Of a DNA stretch of 43,138 nt, positions 30,151 through 37,199 are shown in pieces. How positions within the stretch are numbered: the first letter of the stretch is position 1; the number at the start of each line of letters is the position of its first letter. The notes under the pieces are model-generated. The model did no database searches, was not told where the DNA came from, and saw nothing but the letters and a program-made list of their open reading frames with translations. A program made the position numbers and the translations under genes. The DNA lies in contig JABAAL010000023.1 of NCBI GenBank assembly GCA_014238785.1, positions 1 through 43,138 on the forward strand, written 5' to 3'. The DNA comes from Phycisphaerales bacterium. Its GTDB lineage: Bacteria > Planctomycetota > Phycisphaerae > Phycisphaerales > SM1A02.

Positions 30151-30447
30151 TCATTCTTGAACTTTTAACTCTGTAATTTGATCTTGGATTGTTTTCATTT
30201 CTGACAACATCTTTTGTTCTAAATTATCGATCATCTTCTGTTCATTTGAGGAATAGTAACCTACGCGATACTCTTGTTTCCAATCCGCAGAATCTTTACG
30301 GACTGTATCACTAACAACATTCATCAATAAAGCAAAGATAAGTAATTGCAGAACAACTAACATAATAGTATTAGTTGTCAACTGCCACTTTAACTTAACT
30401 AGTTGTCGTTTAATCTTTTCAAATTCAGAGACTTTTTCGTTTTGCAT
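30151..30447 (-). CDS. Small single-span membrane protein with coiled coil, unrecognised
   Basis: The 98-residue protein has a charged N-terminal helix, one membrane span (TIMLVVLQLLIFALLMNVV) and a C-terminal helix with coiled-coil character (SSNEQKMIDNLEQKMLSEMK) ending in KVQE. A strong AAGGAG site lies 7 nt before the ATG, which supports it as a real gene. I do not recognise a family. It lies downstream of the GNAT gene on the same strand, 81 nt away. The palindrome GCAT-T-ATGC upstream (30467-30475) recurs at the start of the GNAT gene. Confidence 0.7.
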   Translation of the reverse strand: MQNEKVSEFEKIKRQLVKLKWQLTTNTIMLVVLQLLIFALLMNVVSDTVRKDSADWKQEYRVGYYSSNEQKMIDNLEQKMLSEMKTIQDQITELKVQE

Positions 30448-30528
30448 TGTGATGCTCCTTTACTGCGCATTATGCAATATTTAAACGCATCACGTATTTT
30501 CTATATAAAACAAATCCCCTGAAGATTA

Positions 30529-31005
30529 CTAAAGTGCTTTGACTAAGACCAAGCAAGGGTTTGCTTCATCCCACAACGTGGGGAATACTTCAAGTGGAAT
30601 AAATCCAACTGCCTTATAAAAGGCGCGTGATTTTGCATAAAAATCGCAATTACGATCTGCCGAAACAGTTTTCACCTGAAGTATCTTGACTCCATCAACT
30701 TTGAGATGGTTTTCTAGTGCTTGAATTAGGAGTCTTCCAGTTCCAGTTCGATGATACTTTGGAAGTATGCCCATACAATGAATGTCCGAAGATTCTGGGA
30801 AGTTTCTTTTGATTGTTAGAAATCCCACGACATCGTCGCCATCTTTGACAAGCATTGTTGGCATACTGTCTGCATCTCTCACATATTGAATTAGTGACTC
30901 TTCAATACCAAACCATCCTGGCAAGGCACGAAGAATCGGTTCGCACACTCGGCCGCAATTTGTGGATGGAGATTGAATTGTGATGCTATCAATCATATTG
31001 TGCAT
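30529..31005 (-). CDS. GNAT-family N-acetyltransferase
   Basis: The 158-residue protein has the GNAT order: N-terminal helices, a strand with VGFLTIKRNFPESSDIHCMG, the acetyl-CoA pyrophosphate-binding motif A (YHRTGTGRLLIQALE, i.e. R-x-G-x-G-R/L), and a C-terminal AFYKAVGFIPLEVFP typical of motif B. Its acceptor cannot be named. A start at 31005 overlaps the palindrome TGCAT-T-ATGCA (31001-31011); an ATG at 30996 is an alternative, and neither has a Shine-Dalgarno. It lies between tRNA-Arg and the small membrane protein, both on the same strand. Confidence 0.85.
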   Translation of the reverse strand: MHNMIDSITIQSPSTNCGRVCEPILRALPGWFGIEESLIQYVRDADSMPTMLVKDGDDVVGFLTIKRNFPESSDIHCMGILPKYHRTGTGRLLIQALENHLKVDGVKILQVKTVSADRNCDFYAKSRAFYKAVGFIPLEVFPTLWDEANPCLVLVKAL

Positions 31006-31142
31006 TATGCATCAAATTGAAACACCATACATTATTTCTTTGATAGTAAAATGTTGATGCAGACTGCGCGCAAAAGTGTTAGCAGATGCCTACGGAATCA
31101 CACTAAGTAGACTTGAACCACTTGCGTTATTAGCTAGAAAAA

Positions 31143-31216
31143 CGCGGATGACAGGACTCGAACCTGTAACCTTCGGTTTCGTAGACCGACGCTCTATCCA
31201 GTTGAGCTACACCCGC
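31143..31216 (-). tRNA. tRNA-Arg (anticodon ACG)
   Basis: The minus strand folds as a full cloverleaf. Acceptor GCGGGTG pairs with CATCCGC (one G-T). The D arm is GCTC/GAGC and the anticodon arm TCGGT/ACCGA has loop CTACGAA giving ACG. The variable loop is AGGTT and the T arm is ACAGG/CCTGT with loop TTCGAGT. The discriminator is G, and CCA is not encoded. Wobble A34 would need TadA to make inosine and read CGU, CGC and CGA. Confidence 0.97.
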
Positions 31217-31294
31217 TTTGGGTAATTTTCCATCAAGGATGCGAAGAATACCACACCAACCCCTATATCGCTACGCCAAACACCTTGCAGAGGG

Positions 31295-31322
31295 TTGACT
31301 TCCTGCCGATTTTTGGGATAAT
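31295..31322 (+). promoter_or_regulatory. Promoter of rpsT
   Basis: TTGACT (31295-31300) and GATAAT (31317-31322) are 16 nt apart, each a 5/6 match to sigma-70 consensus. The predicted start near 31329 gives a leader of about 44 nt with a GGAG site. Confidence 0.65.
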
Positions 31323-31372
31323 TCCCTGTTCGCCCTTATGTTTGGGCTAAAGAGATACTCTGGAGATTCACA

Positions 31373-31642
31373 GTGCCACAATCACGATCAGCCAAAAAAG
31401 ATGTTCGACAAAACGCCAAACGCCGTGCCATAAACCACTGGCGAAAACGACGCATGAAAGAACAATCAAAATCATTTTTAGAAGCACTCGTTGCGAAAGA
31501 TGTCACACTAGCTGAAACTGAGTTCAAGAAGTATTGCGGTCTTTTGGATAAGATTTCTTGCACAAGCACCCTTCATAAAAATACGGCGGCTCGTCGTAAA
31601 AGTAGATTTTCACGTCGCCTTCGTGACTTAAAGCAAGCGTAA
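31373..31642 (+). CDS. rpsT: 30S ribosomal protein S20
   Basis: S20 is a primary 16S-binding helical protein needed early in small-subunit assembly. The 89 residues include SAKKDVRQNAKRRAINHWRK near the N-terminus and the C-terminal signature HKNTAARRKSRFSRRLRD. The start is GTG at 31373, with GGAG 7 nt upstream. Its own promoter is recognisable. It is a stand-alone gene, as rpsT usually is. Confidence 0.96.
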   Translation: MPQSRSAKKDVRQNAKRRAINHWRKRRMKEQSKSFLEALVAKDVTLAETEFKKYCGLLDKISCTSTLHKNTAARRKSRFSRRLRDLKQA

Positions 31643-31693
31643 TTTTCCTCATACTAAAATCGGTACTCGCAGGGGTAGGGTATCATTGTGACT

Positions 31694-32452
31694 ATGGCGC
31701 AACCAATTCGATTCGCTAAGCGAGGCTCCGGAACAAAACAAAAGTACAGCGAACTATCACGTGAGCCTTTGTATATCTTGGTGTTCCTACTCCCGCTCAT
31801 TCTCTTCTATGAGTTTGCGCTCTACTCAACAAATAAAAATATTCAAATTAAAGCACACGATCATCTTGTTCGTTTTTTTGAACAGTTCGACATGCCACCA
31901 ACAAGGGGACTTTGGCTAGGGGGCGTAGCGATTCTCACGATTCTTTTTCTCTGGCATATTTTTTCGGGGAACCGCTGGGGAATCAAATTGAAAGTCATTG
32001 CATTCATGGCGCTTGAATCCATTGCGTATGCAATACCGCTTTTACTTTTCGGTGCGGTGCTTGGTGGCCTTGCTGCCGCGGCGAGCGACTCGCCGATAGC
32101 GGACCTAAACATTTTCGACAAACTTGCAGTGAGCATAGGCGCCGGCCTCTATGAAGAACTCGTGTTTAGGATGTTACTCATCGCATTTATACACACGGTT
32201 GTTTGCAATGTGTTCAAGCAGAGCAACCTTGCGGGGATCACCGCTGGAATACTTATTTCAGCCATTTTATTCGCGCTGTATCACGACCTACCAAATGCGG
32301 GTTCCCTTTCCGCTATTACACTTTTTTTCTACAGCGTTGCAGGTTTGTATCTTGGCATTCTCTATGTAAGCCGCGGTTTTGGTATCGCTGCAGCCACTCA
32401 TGCCGCCTATGACGTTGTTGCGACCACCCTGCTTGCCACGCTTGCAGCCTAA
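31694..32452 (+). CDS. CPBP-family intramembrane protease
   Basis: The product is about 252 residues from the ATG at 31694 (a GTG two codons earlier is possible), with six to eight membrane helices. The CPBP (CAAX protease/bacteriocin-processing, Abi) motifs are present: E-E-x-x-x-R in YEELVFRMLL at ~153-162, then LYHDLPN with a His at ~197 and ATHAAYDV with a His at ~237. These residues form the glutamate/histidine site of the Rce1-like fold. The substrate is unknown. A TATCAT hexamer lies 7 nt before the ATG and there is no Shine-Dalgarno, suggesting a leaderless mRNA. Confidence 0.88.
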   Translation: MAQPIRFAKRGSGTKQKYSELSREPLYILVFLLPLILFYEFALYSTNKNIQIKAHDHLVRFFEQFDMPPTRGLWLGGVAILTILFLWHIFSGNRWGIKLKVIAFMALESIAYAIPLLLFGAVLGGLAAAASDSPIADLNIFDKLAVSIGAGLYEELVFRMLLIAFIHTVVCNVFKQSNLAGITAGILISAILFALYHDLPNAGSLSAITLFFYSVAGLYLGILYVSRGFGIAAATHAAYDVVATTLLATLAA

Positions 32453-32498
32453 AACCAGTACACTCTGTATTACTTTAGAGAAAAAAGGAACCCTATTT

Positions 32499-33662
32499 AT
32501 GAATAAGTACAAAACACTTTCTACCGTTGGAATCGCTTTCTTTGCAACAACCCTCTTTGCACAAGATCACCCAGACCATCCCGGCACAATTCCAGCGACA
32601 CCACTGGAAAAACCAACGCAAGTTTCTGAGGAAAAAAAACCCGCCCCACCCACACCTCTCTTTATCGGTGACAAGGCGCCAACCGTTACCGTTGACCATT
32701 GGGTTAAGGGTGAAGCAATTGAAGGGTTTGAAAAAGGCCAAGTCTACGTTATGGAATTCTGGGCAACATGGTGTGGACCATGTATCACTTCCATGCCGCA
32801 CCTCAGTGGACTTCAAGAAGAGTACGGGGACAAAGTCAAAATCATTGGTGTCTCAAGTGAAAAAGACCCTGAAATTGTAACCACGTTTCTCGCAAAAACA
32901 AACAAAAGCGACAACAAAGTAAACAATGACCGCATGCGGTACACCGTTGCTGTTGATCCAGACCGAAGCACTTCGAGAGTATTCATGGAAGCCTCGAATC
33001 AACAAGGAATTCCAACCTCGTTCATCATCAACGGCGATGGACAAGTTGCTTGGATTGGCCATCCGATGCGTATGGACGAACCACTTAAAGAAGTCGTCGC
33101 AGGAACATGGGACCTCGCCGCTGCCGCAGAAGCATTTAAACTTGAAGCACAGCAAGAAATGGCGATGAGAGAAATGAATAGCGTCTACATTGCCGCATCG
33201 AACTCTGGCGATTGGGACACGTGGATTACAGCCATCGACAGTTTCAGCGCAAAATTTGGGAATAATGCCAGAATGGACAATGCTAAATTCGAAGCATTGC
33301 TCAATAAGAAAAAAGATAAAAAAGCAGCATACGCTTGGGCAAAAAGTATTGTCGAAAACGATTGGGATAACTCCCAAGCACTCAACGCAATGGCCTGGGC
33401 AATAGTTGACGAGACTCCTGCCGAATTACAAGACCTTGACTTTGCTCTCAAGGTTGCTCTTAGAGCAAGCCAACTCACTGAGAATAAAGATCCAATGATT
33501 CTTGACACCCTTGCACGATGTTACTGGGAGATGGGCGACAAGTACAAAGCCATCGCTTGGCAAGAGAAGGCCGTTTCGTACATGGGCGAAGATGGGATGA
33601 ATGCATCCATTTCAGACACACTTCAAGAGTACAAAAGTGCTCTTGCGGTTGTTGATGAATAA
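32499..33662 (+). CDS. Secreted TlpA/ResA-like thioredoxin protein with TPR-like tail
   Basis: The product is 387 residues from the ATG at 32499, chosen for the AAGGAA site and the signal peptide that follows (TVGIAFFATTLFAQ). The frame is open upstream, but that part overlaps the CPBP gene. After a Pro-rich linker comes a TlpA-like thioredoxin fold: GDKAPTVTVDHWV, EFWATWCGPCITSMP with redox pair Cys92/Cys95, and the cis-Pro strand GIPTSFIINGDGQVAWIGHP. Residues ~225-387 form a helical tail resembling TPRs (ALNAMAWAIVD, LDTLARCYWEMGDKYKAIAW). The likely role is thiol-disulfide exchange outside the cytoplasm. A strong terminator follows. Confidence 0.9.
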   Translation: MNKYKTLSTVGIAFFATTLFAQDHPDHPGTIPATPLEKPTQVSEEKKPAPPTPLFIGDKAPTVTVDHWVKGEAIEGFEKGQVYVMEFWATWCGPCITSMPHLSGLQEEYGDKVKIIGVSSEKDPEIVTTFLAKTNKSDNKVNNDRMRYTVAVDPDRSTSRVFMEASNQQGIPTSFIINGDGQVAWIGHPMRMDEPLKEVVAGTWDLAAAAEAFKLEAQQEMAMREMNSVYIAASNSGDWDTWITAIDSFSAKFGNNARMDNAKFEALLNKKKDKKAAYAWAKSIVENDWDNSQALNAMAWAIVDETPAELQDLDFALKVALRASQLTENKDPMILDTLARCYWEMGDKYKAIAWQEKAVSYMGEDGMNASISDTLQEYKSALAVVDE

Positions 33663-33682
33663 GTGAAATACTTGTTAATTCT

Positions 33683-33714
33683 AAAAAGCGGTCGCTTTTA
33701 GCGATCGCTTTTTT
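33683..33714. terminator. Rho-independent bidirectional terminator
   Basis: AAGCGGTCGC and GCGATCGCTT pair over 10 bp with one G-T, around a TTTTA loop. An A-run lies on the left and TTTTTT on the right, so it works in both directions. It serves the TlpA-like gene (plus) and the oxidoreductase gene (minus), whose stop codon overlaps the T-run. Confidence 0.9.
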
Positions 33715-34780
33715 ATTGCAATGTAATTTCTACTTGCTGTTTATCTGAAGCGTATATCGCTTCAATAACGGTTTGCACAAGACGACCATCTTCGCCGGTT
33801 CCCGCACCATCGACAAGTTCACCGCTTGCAATAGCATCTGCAAATGCTTGATGTTCACCATCAAAAGCATCTTCCCATGCATCACGCACAGCAATTTGAA
33901 CCGTTTCTGTTTTGGGAACTCCATTGTCAGCAAAACCCTTTTGCAATTTGTCTGACCATAAGTCAACAACCAACGAACCTTTTGTGCCTTCAATCAGCAA
34001 GCCGTCGTTCATTGAATTCTCTGGAAGATGGGTTGCCCAAGAAACTTCAAGTTGAAATGTCGTGCCACTTGTATCAGTAACGAGTGATCGAACTCGATCC
34101 TCAACATCAAACGTTCCACCTTCAACTGGGGTTGACCACATCTCTTCATACGAATACGTTTCGGCAGTAAATGCTTGTAAACATTTGCCGTGCACTCTGG
34201 CTGGCGATTTTTTTGAAGTAATATGCATACCTAAATCAATAAGGTGCACGCCGATATCAATCAAACAACCGCCCCCACTTCTTGATTTTGTTGTAAACCA
34301 TCCACCTAATCCAGGAATTCCTCGTTGGCGCAGTAACGTTGCTTGTACATGAAGCACGTCTCCGATTTCTCCACGCTCGATGATTTGTTTTGCCTTCAAG
34401 GCCGCGGGGGAATACCGACACACAAAACCCATTTGCAATACTTTCCCAGAAGAATTTCTTGCTTCCAATATAGCATCACATTGTGCTATTGACATCGCCA
34501 TCGGTTTTTCTAGAAGCACATGTTTTCCAGCGTTCAATGCCGCAATCGCGATTTCTGCATGGAGATCATTTGGAACCGCAATAACTACGCCATCTATATC
34601 ATCTCTTTCGAGCAACAACTCCACTGAATCGCACACATCACATCCATGCAACGAACCAAACGATTCCGCCTTTTCATTTCGAGGGTCGTGCACTGCGGCA
34701 ACAGTCGTTCCGATTCTTTTCGCTGTTTCCGCGTGGATGTTTGCAATCATTCCAGCGCCAATAAGTCCAATATTTGTCAT
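33713..34780 (-). CDS. Gfo/Idh/MocA-family NAD(P)-dependent oxidoreductase
   Basis: The 355 residues have a Rossmann N-terminus (IGLIGAGMIANIHAE), the family motif VLLEKPMAMS with catalytic Lys92, and the C-terminal beta-sheet domain (GGWFTTKSRSGGGCLIDIG, then HLIDLGMHI carrying the active-site Asp/His). These enzymes oxidise or reduce sugars, inositols or related carbonyls; the substrate is not readable. Its ATG overlaps the stop of the saccharopine-dehydrogenase-like gene by 4 nt (ATGA-type), so the two are translationally coupled and may act on linked substrates. Confidence 0.9.
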   Translation of the reverse strand: MTNIGLIGAGMIANIHAETAKRIGTTVAAVHDPRNEKAESFGSLHGCDVCDSVELLLERDDIDGVVIAVPNDLHAEIAIAALNAGKHVLLEKPMAMSIAQCDAILEARNSSGKVLQMGFVCRYSPAALKAKQIIERGEIGDVLHVQATLLRQRGIPGLGGWFTTKSRSGGGCLIDIGVHLIDLGMHITSKKSPARVHGKCLQAFTAETYSYEEMWSTPVEGGTFDVEDRVRSLVTDTSGTTFQLEVSWATHLPENSMNDGLLIEGTKGSLVVDLWSDKLQKGFADNGVPKTETVQIAVRDAWEDAFDGEHQAFADAIASGELVDGAGTGEDGRLVQTVIEAIYASDKQQVEITLQ

Positions 34781-35925
34781 CGAATTGATTCCAATGTTTT
34801 TGAAAAATGTATGCCACGGTCTTCAAGTTCAGCAAGAAGTCGATGCACTACATTCTCATCACTACCAAATGTTTCAGGTGGATGCACCCCCGGAGTGTTA
34901 ATCGTGCCATCAGCAAGCATACGACCCATCGCAGCAGCAGGAAAGGCTGTTGTCCTACCCATACTTGACTGATCTTTTTCACCATCATAGTAATCAAGTA
35001 AATCCCAATAGAGCAGCACGTGCTCTTCCCCGATGATGCCCTCTGCTTCAACACGCATCACCGTCAAATCTGGTTCGCCCGCTTTGTACTTCCAGCCATC
35101 AATCAAGATTTTTGCGGTCATGTCGATTGGGCGAACTTGTTGCCCCCCAACATCGATTGGTTCATGGGCAAAGAATCCCCCCGCTCTGAGCTTCTTCATC
35201 AATTGGGCGTGTCCAGGATACCGTAATGTTCGTTCTTTCATGAATGGAACATTGAGTGTGTTACAAAGTGTACGAAGCCCATCTGAGTTAAATGCCTCGA
35301 GTGTTCCGACACCCGGCAAATCCATCAACACGCACTCACTTAACGCTTCACGTGTAATAGTCTGCCCATGCTCAACAATTCGTGCCGGACGAATATACTC
35401 TTCAATGACGTCGCGCGGGCTAAAGGGAGCTTTATATTCCCATGGCCAGTTTCGCTCAATCGGTAACCCACCAACAACGATGTCGAGTCGCTTGCACGTA
35501 TCTAATAGATGCACTGCGTATGCACAAAGCAGATGACTCATGCCGGGCGCAACACCAAAGTCAACAATACAAGTAACGCCATGTTCCTTTGCGATTTGGT
35601 CAAACTGGCGTGGGTCTTCCGCCATAAACGAAATATCGCAATAGGATTTTCCAGAAGTAATAACAGCTTGCAGTGCATTTAATCCGAGCCAACTCGGCAA
35701 TGCACCAAAGACTACATCCGCTTCACTTGCAAGTGATGCGATGACACCTTGGTCACTGCAATCAACTTCACGAATTGCAATTTCACCATTGGAACGTTCG
35801 GCTACTCTTCCAAGAGTCGTTGAAGAATGGTCAGCAATAGTGACTGCAAAACCACTCTGAGCAAGATCCTCCGCTATGACGGATCCGACCATGCCTGCGC
35901 CAAGTACAACAGCATTCATTTTCAT
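34777..35925 (-). CDS. Saccharopine dehydrogenase-like oxidoreductase
   Basis: The 382-residue protein opens with a Rossmann motif (AVVLGAGMVGSVIAEDL) and has the saccharopine-dehydrogenase plan: NAD(P) domain ~1-125, a substrate domain with FGVAPGMSHLL and GGLPIERNWPWEYKAPFSP, and a return to the first domain (SSMGRTTAFPAAAMGRML). Relatives include lysine 6-dehydrogenase, saccharopine reductase and carboxynorspermidine synthase; I cannot choose between them. It is coupled to the Gfo/Idh/MocA gene and follows the small membrane protein gene by 4 nt. Confidence 0.85.
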   Translation of the reverse strand: MKMNAVVLGAGMVGSVIAEDLAQSGFAVTIADHSSTTLGRVAERSNGEIAIREVDCSDQGVIASLASEADVVFGALPSWLGLNALQAVITSGKSYCDISFMAEDPRQFDQIAKEHGVTCIVDFGVAPGMSHLLCAYAVHLLDTCKRLDIVVGGLPIERNWPWEYKAPFSPRDVIEEYIRPARIVEHGQTITREALSECVLMDLPGVGTLEAFNSDGLRTLCNTLNVPFMKERTLRYPGHAQLMKKLRAGGFFAHEPIDVGGQQVRPIDMTAKILIDGWKYKAGEPDLTVMRVEAEGIIGEEHVLLYWDLLDYYDGEKDQSSMGRTTAFPAAAMGRMLADGTINTPGVHPPETFGSDENVVHRLLAELEDRGIHFSKTLESIR

Positions 35926-35929
35926 TAAA

Positions 35930-36220
35930 TTACCACTTCTGAGAAATTTCGTCGATTTTGGTTTTCTTGCCTGATTTCAAGTGTGAGACAGTTGCAATAG
36001 CAGCGATGAGAAAGTTTAGAGCTACAAGCATCCACAAAAACCAACCTGATCCGGGCAAATTGTCGTCGCCCATCAAGCCAATGAAGGCAAGGATTGTTCC
36101 AAATATCACAAAATACATCATAAATATTCGCAGCGGCGAGCTTTTCTTCCCAGGTACGCCAGGGTTAGAAGCGTGGTGAGATGTATTTTTTACGTGTTTA
36201 CGTTTATTCGATTTAGTCAT
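35930..36220 (-). CDS. Small two-span membrane protein, unrecognised
   Basis: The 96-residue protein has a basic, His/Lys-rich N-terminus, two hydrophobic helices (FMMYFVIFGTILAFIGLM and FLWMLVALNFLIAAIATV) joined by a GDDNLPGSGW turn, and a basic C-terminus. No family is recognised. It precedes the oxidoreductase pair by 4 nt on the same strand and is probably the first gene of that unit. A GGAG lies 13 nt before the ATG, somewhat far. Confidence 0.7.
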   Translation of the reverse strand: MTKSNKRKHVKNTSHHASNPGVPGKKSSPLRIFMMYFVIFGTILAFIGLMGDDNLPGSGWFLWMLVALNFLIAAIATVSHLKSGKKTKIDEISQKW

Positions 36221-36305
36221 GCTCGCTTATTTCTCCAAAAAACTTCGTTTAAAAGGCATAGTCTACATCGAGACGAAACTTTTCGCCTTTTTCTGAACAA
36301 ATGTA

Positions 36306-36334
36306 TTCACAAATACGAATATGAAGCATAGAAG
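36306..36334 (+). promoter_or_regulatory. Possible promoter of the structured leader and ECF sigma gene
   Basis: TTCACA (36306-36311, 5/6) and TAGAAG (36329-36334, 4/6) are 17 nt apart. Transcription would start near 36341, at the base of the first leader hairpin. An ECF-type promoter, if the factor is self-regulated, could lie elsewhere. Confidence 0.35.
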
Positions 36335-36335
36335 G

Positions 36336-36529
36336 GGGTGGCTCAGTGCAGAAAGCTACCCTGAGTCATTGACAATTGATACTCATGAAGGTGCCTCCCC
36401 GAAACTGAGGCATTGACCCCCCGCTCTAATAAACCATTAGGAGCACAAATGGGGTCCTCAAACTGCCGTGTTGGCAATTTGGGTCTTGAAAAAGCCACGG
36501 TATGAGCAACCAAGAATCGTTGCTCACCG
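36336..36529 (+). ncRNA. Highly structured RNA leader upstream of an ECF sigma factor; candidate cis-regulatory RNA
   Basis: The 330-nt gap holds no gene but packs inverted repeats. GGGTGGCT 36336-36343 pairs with AGCTACCC 36354-36361 (one G-U). TGAGT 36362-36366 pairs with ACTCA 36381-36385. TGCCTC 36392-36397 pairs with GAGGCA 36407-36412. GACCCC 36415-36420 pairs with GGGGTC 36451-36456, enclosing GCTCTAAT 36423-36430 with ATTA-G-GAGC 36436-36444. TGAGCAAC 36503-36510 pairs with GTTGCTCA 36519-36526, extended by CGG/CCG. TGAGG at 36406-36410 can pair instead with CCTCA at 36456-36460, which excludes the TGCCTC hairpin, so two states are possible. It matches no riboswitch class I recall. 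A strong AAGGAG site and the GTG follow. Confidence 0.6.
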
Positions 36530-36550
36530 CTTGACCAAGGAGAGACTGAC

Positions 36551-37072
36551 GTGCCCGTTACAACAAACAGAGCAAACCTAGTTCTTGAACTCTTTGATGC
36601 ATATTACAAACGCGTCTACTGCTTCACTCGCAAGTCGCTTGCACCAAGTGCTGCTGAAGATATCGCACAAGAAGTATTCACTCGCCTTCTCACAGTCAAT
36701 GCACTTGAGGAAAAAACTATCACCTCCAGTTACTTAATCAAGATAGCAGATAACCTCATAAAAAGACGCTACAACAAAGATCAAAGAAAGAATCAATATA
36801 TCGATTCACAACGCGAAGAAGCAATTCGTGATCTCCGTAAGCACCACACGTCAGAACCAGAATGGTCAACTTCCCAGATCACAAAAGCGCTTGCAATGTT
36901 GCCAACACACGAACGAGATGCCGTTCGACTTGTTGTCTGCGAAGGGCTTAGCTACGAAGAAGCATCTGCTTCCCTTGGCGTACCAGTCTCGACGGTCAAT
37001 AACTGGAAATATCGTGGCATCAACAAGCTAAAGCAACATGCGGAATCAACAGAAATAAAAAATATCGCATAA
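36551..37072 (+). CDS. ECF-type RNA polymerase sigma factor
   Basis: The 173-residue protein has only sigma regions 2 and 4. Region 2 contains LELFDAYYKRVYCFTRK and AAEDIAQEVFTRLL (2.1-2.2, core binding), then SSYLIKIADNLIKRRYNKDQ (2.3-2.4, -10 recognition). Region 4 has LAMLPTHERDAVRLVVCEGL and the helix-turn-helix LSYEEASASLGVPVSTVNNW followed by KYRGINKLK. The start is GTG at 36551 with AAGGAG 8 nt upstream. No anti-sigma factor gene is adjacent on either side, so regulation may lie in the long structured leader. A strong terminator follows, making it a single-gene unit. Confidence 0.93.
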   Translation: MPVTTNRANLVLELFDAYYKRVYCFTRKSLAPSAAEDIAQEVFTRLLTVNALEEKTITSSYLIKIADNLIKRRYNKDQRKNQYIDSQREEAIRDLRKHHTSEPEWSTSQITKALAMLPTHERDAVRLVVCEGLSYEEASASLGVPVSTVNNWKYRGINKLKQHAESTEIKNIA

Positions 37073-37106
37073 CTACATCGTCTAAAACCAAACCATCCCC
37101 CGTCCG

Positions 37107-37150
37107 CACAGAGGCAACGACTCCCATCAACGCCTCTGTGTGGCCTTTTT
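37107..37150 (+). terminator. Rho-independent terminator after the sigma factor gene
   Basis: CACAGAGGC (37107-37115) and GCCTCTGTG (37132-37140) form a perfect 9-bp stem with a 16-nt loop, followed by TGGCC and five T residues. Confidence 0.85.
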
Positions 37151-37158
37151 ATATTGCG

Positions 37159-37178
37159 TCAGACCTCGTGGGGTCTGA
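37159..37178 (+). other. Hairpin between the terminator and pheA
   Basis: TCAGACC (37159-37165) and GGTCTGA (37172-37178) form a perfect 7-bp stem with a 6-nt loop, extended by GC pairs beyond one mismatch. There is no T-run, so it is not a classic terminator. It could be an operator or leader element of pheA, but a TATGCT hexamer 6 nt before the pheA ATG would place transcription after it. Confidence 0.4.
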
Positions 37179-37199
37179 TGCCTAAGGTATGCTAACGAT

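Noticed and set aside
31217..31294. Extra RNA gene between tRNA-Arg and rpsT
   Set aside because: No cloverleaf or strong hairpin; the stretch is explained as promoter DNA.
32379..32498. Upstream extension of the TlpA-like gene
   Set aside because: The extra 40 codons overlap the CPBP gene; the ATG at 32499 has AAGGAA and a signal peptide directly after it.
36221..36550. A known riboswitch (SAM, TPP, cobalamin, c-di-GMP, glycine) before the sigma gene
   Set aside because: None of the conserved core sequences I know for these classes is present; kept as an unassigned structured leader.
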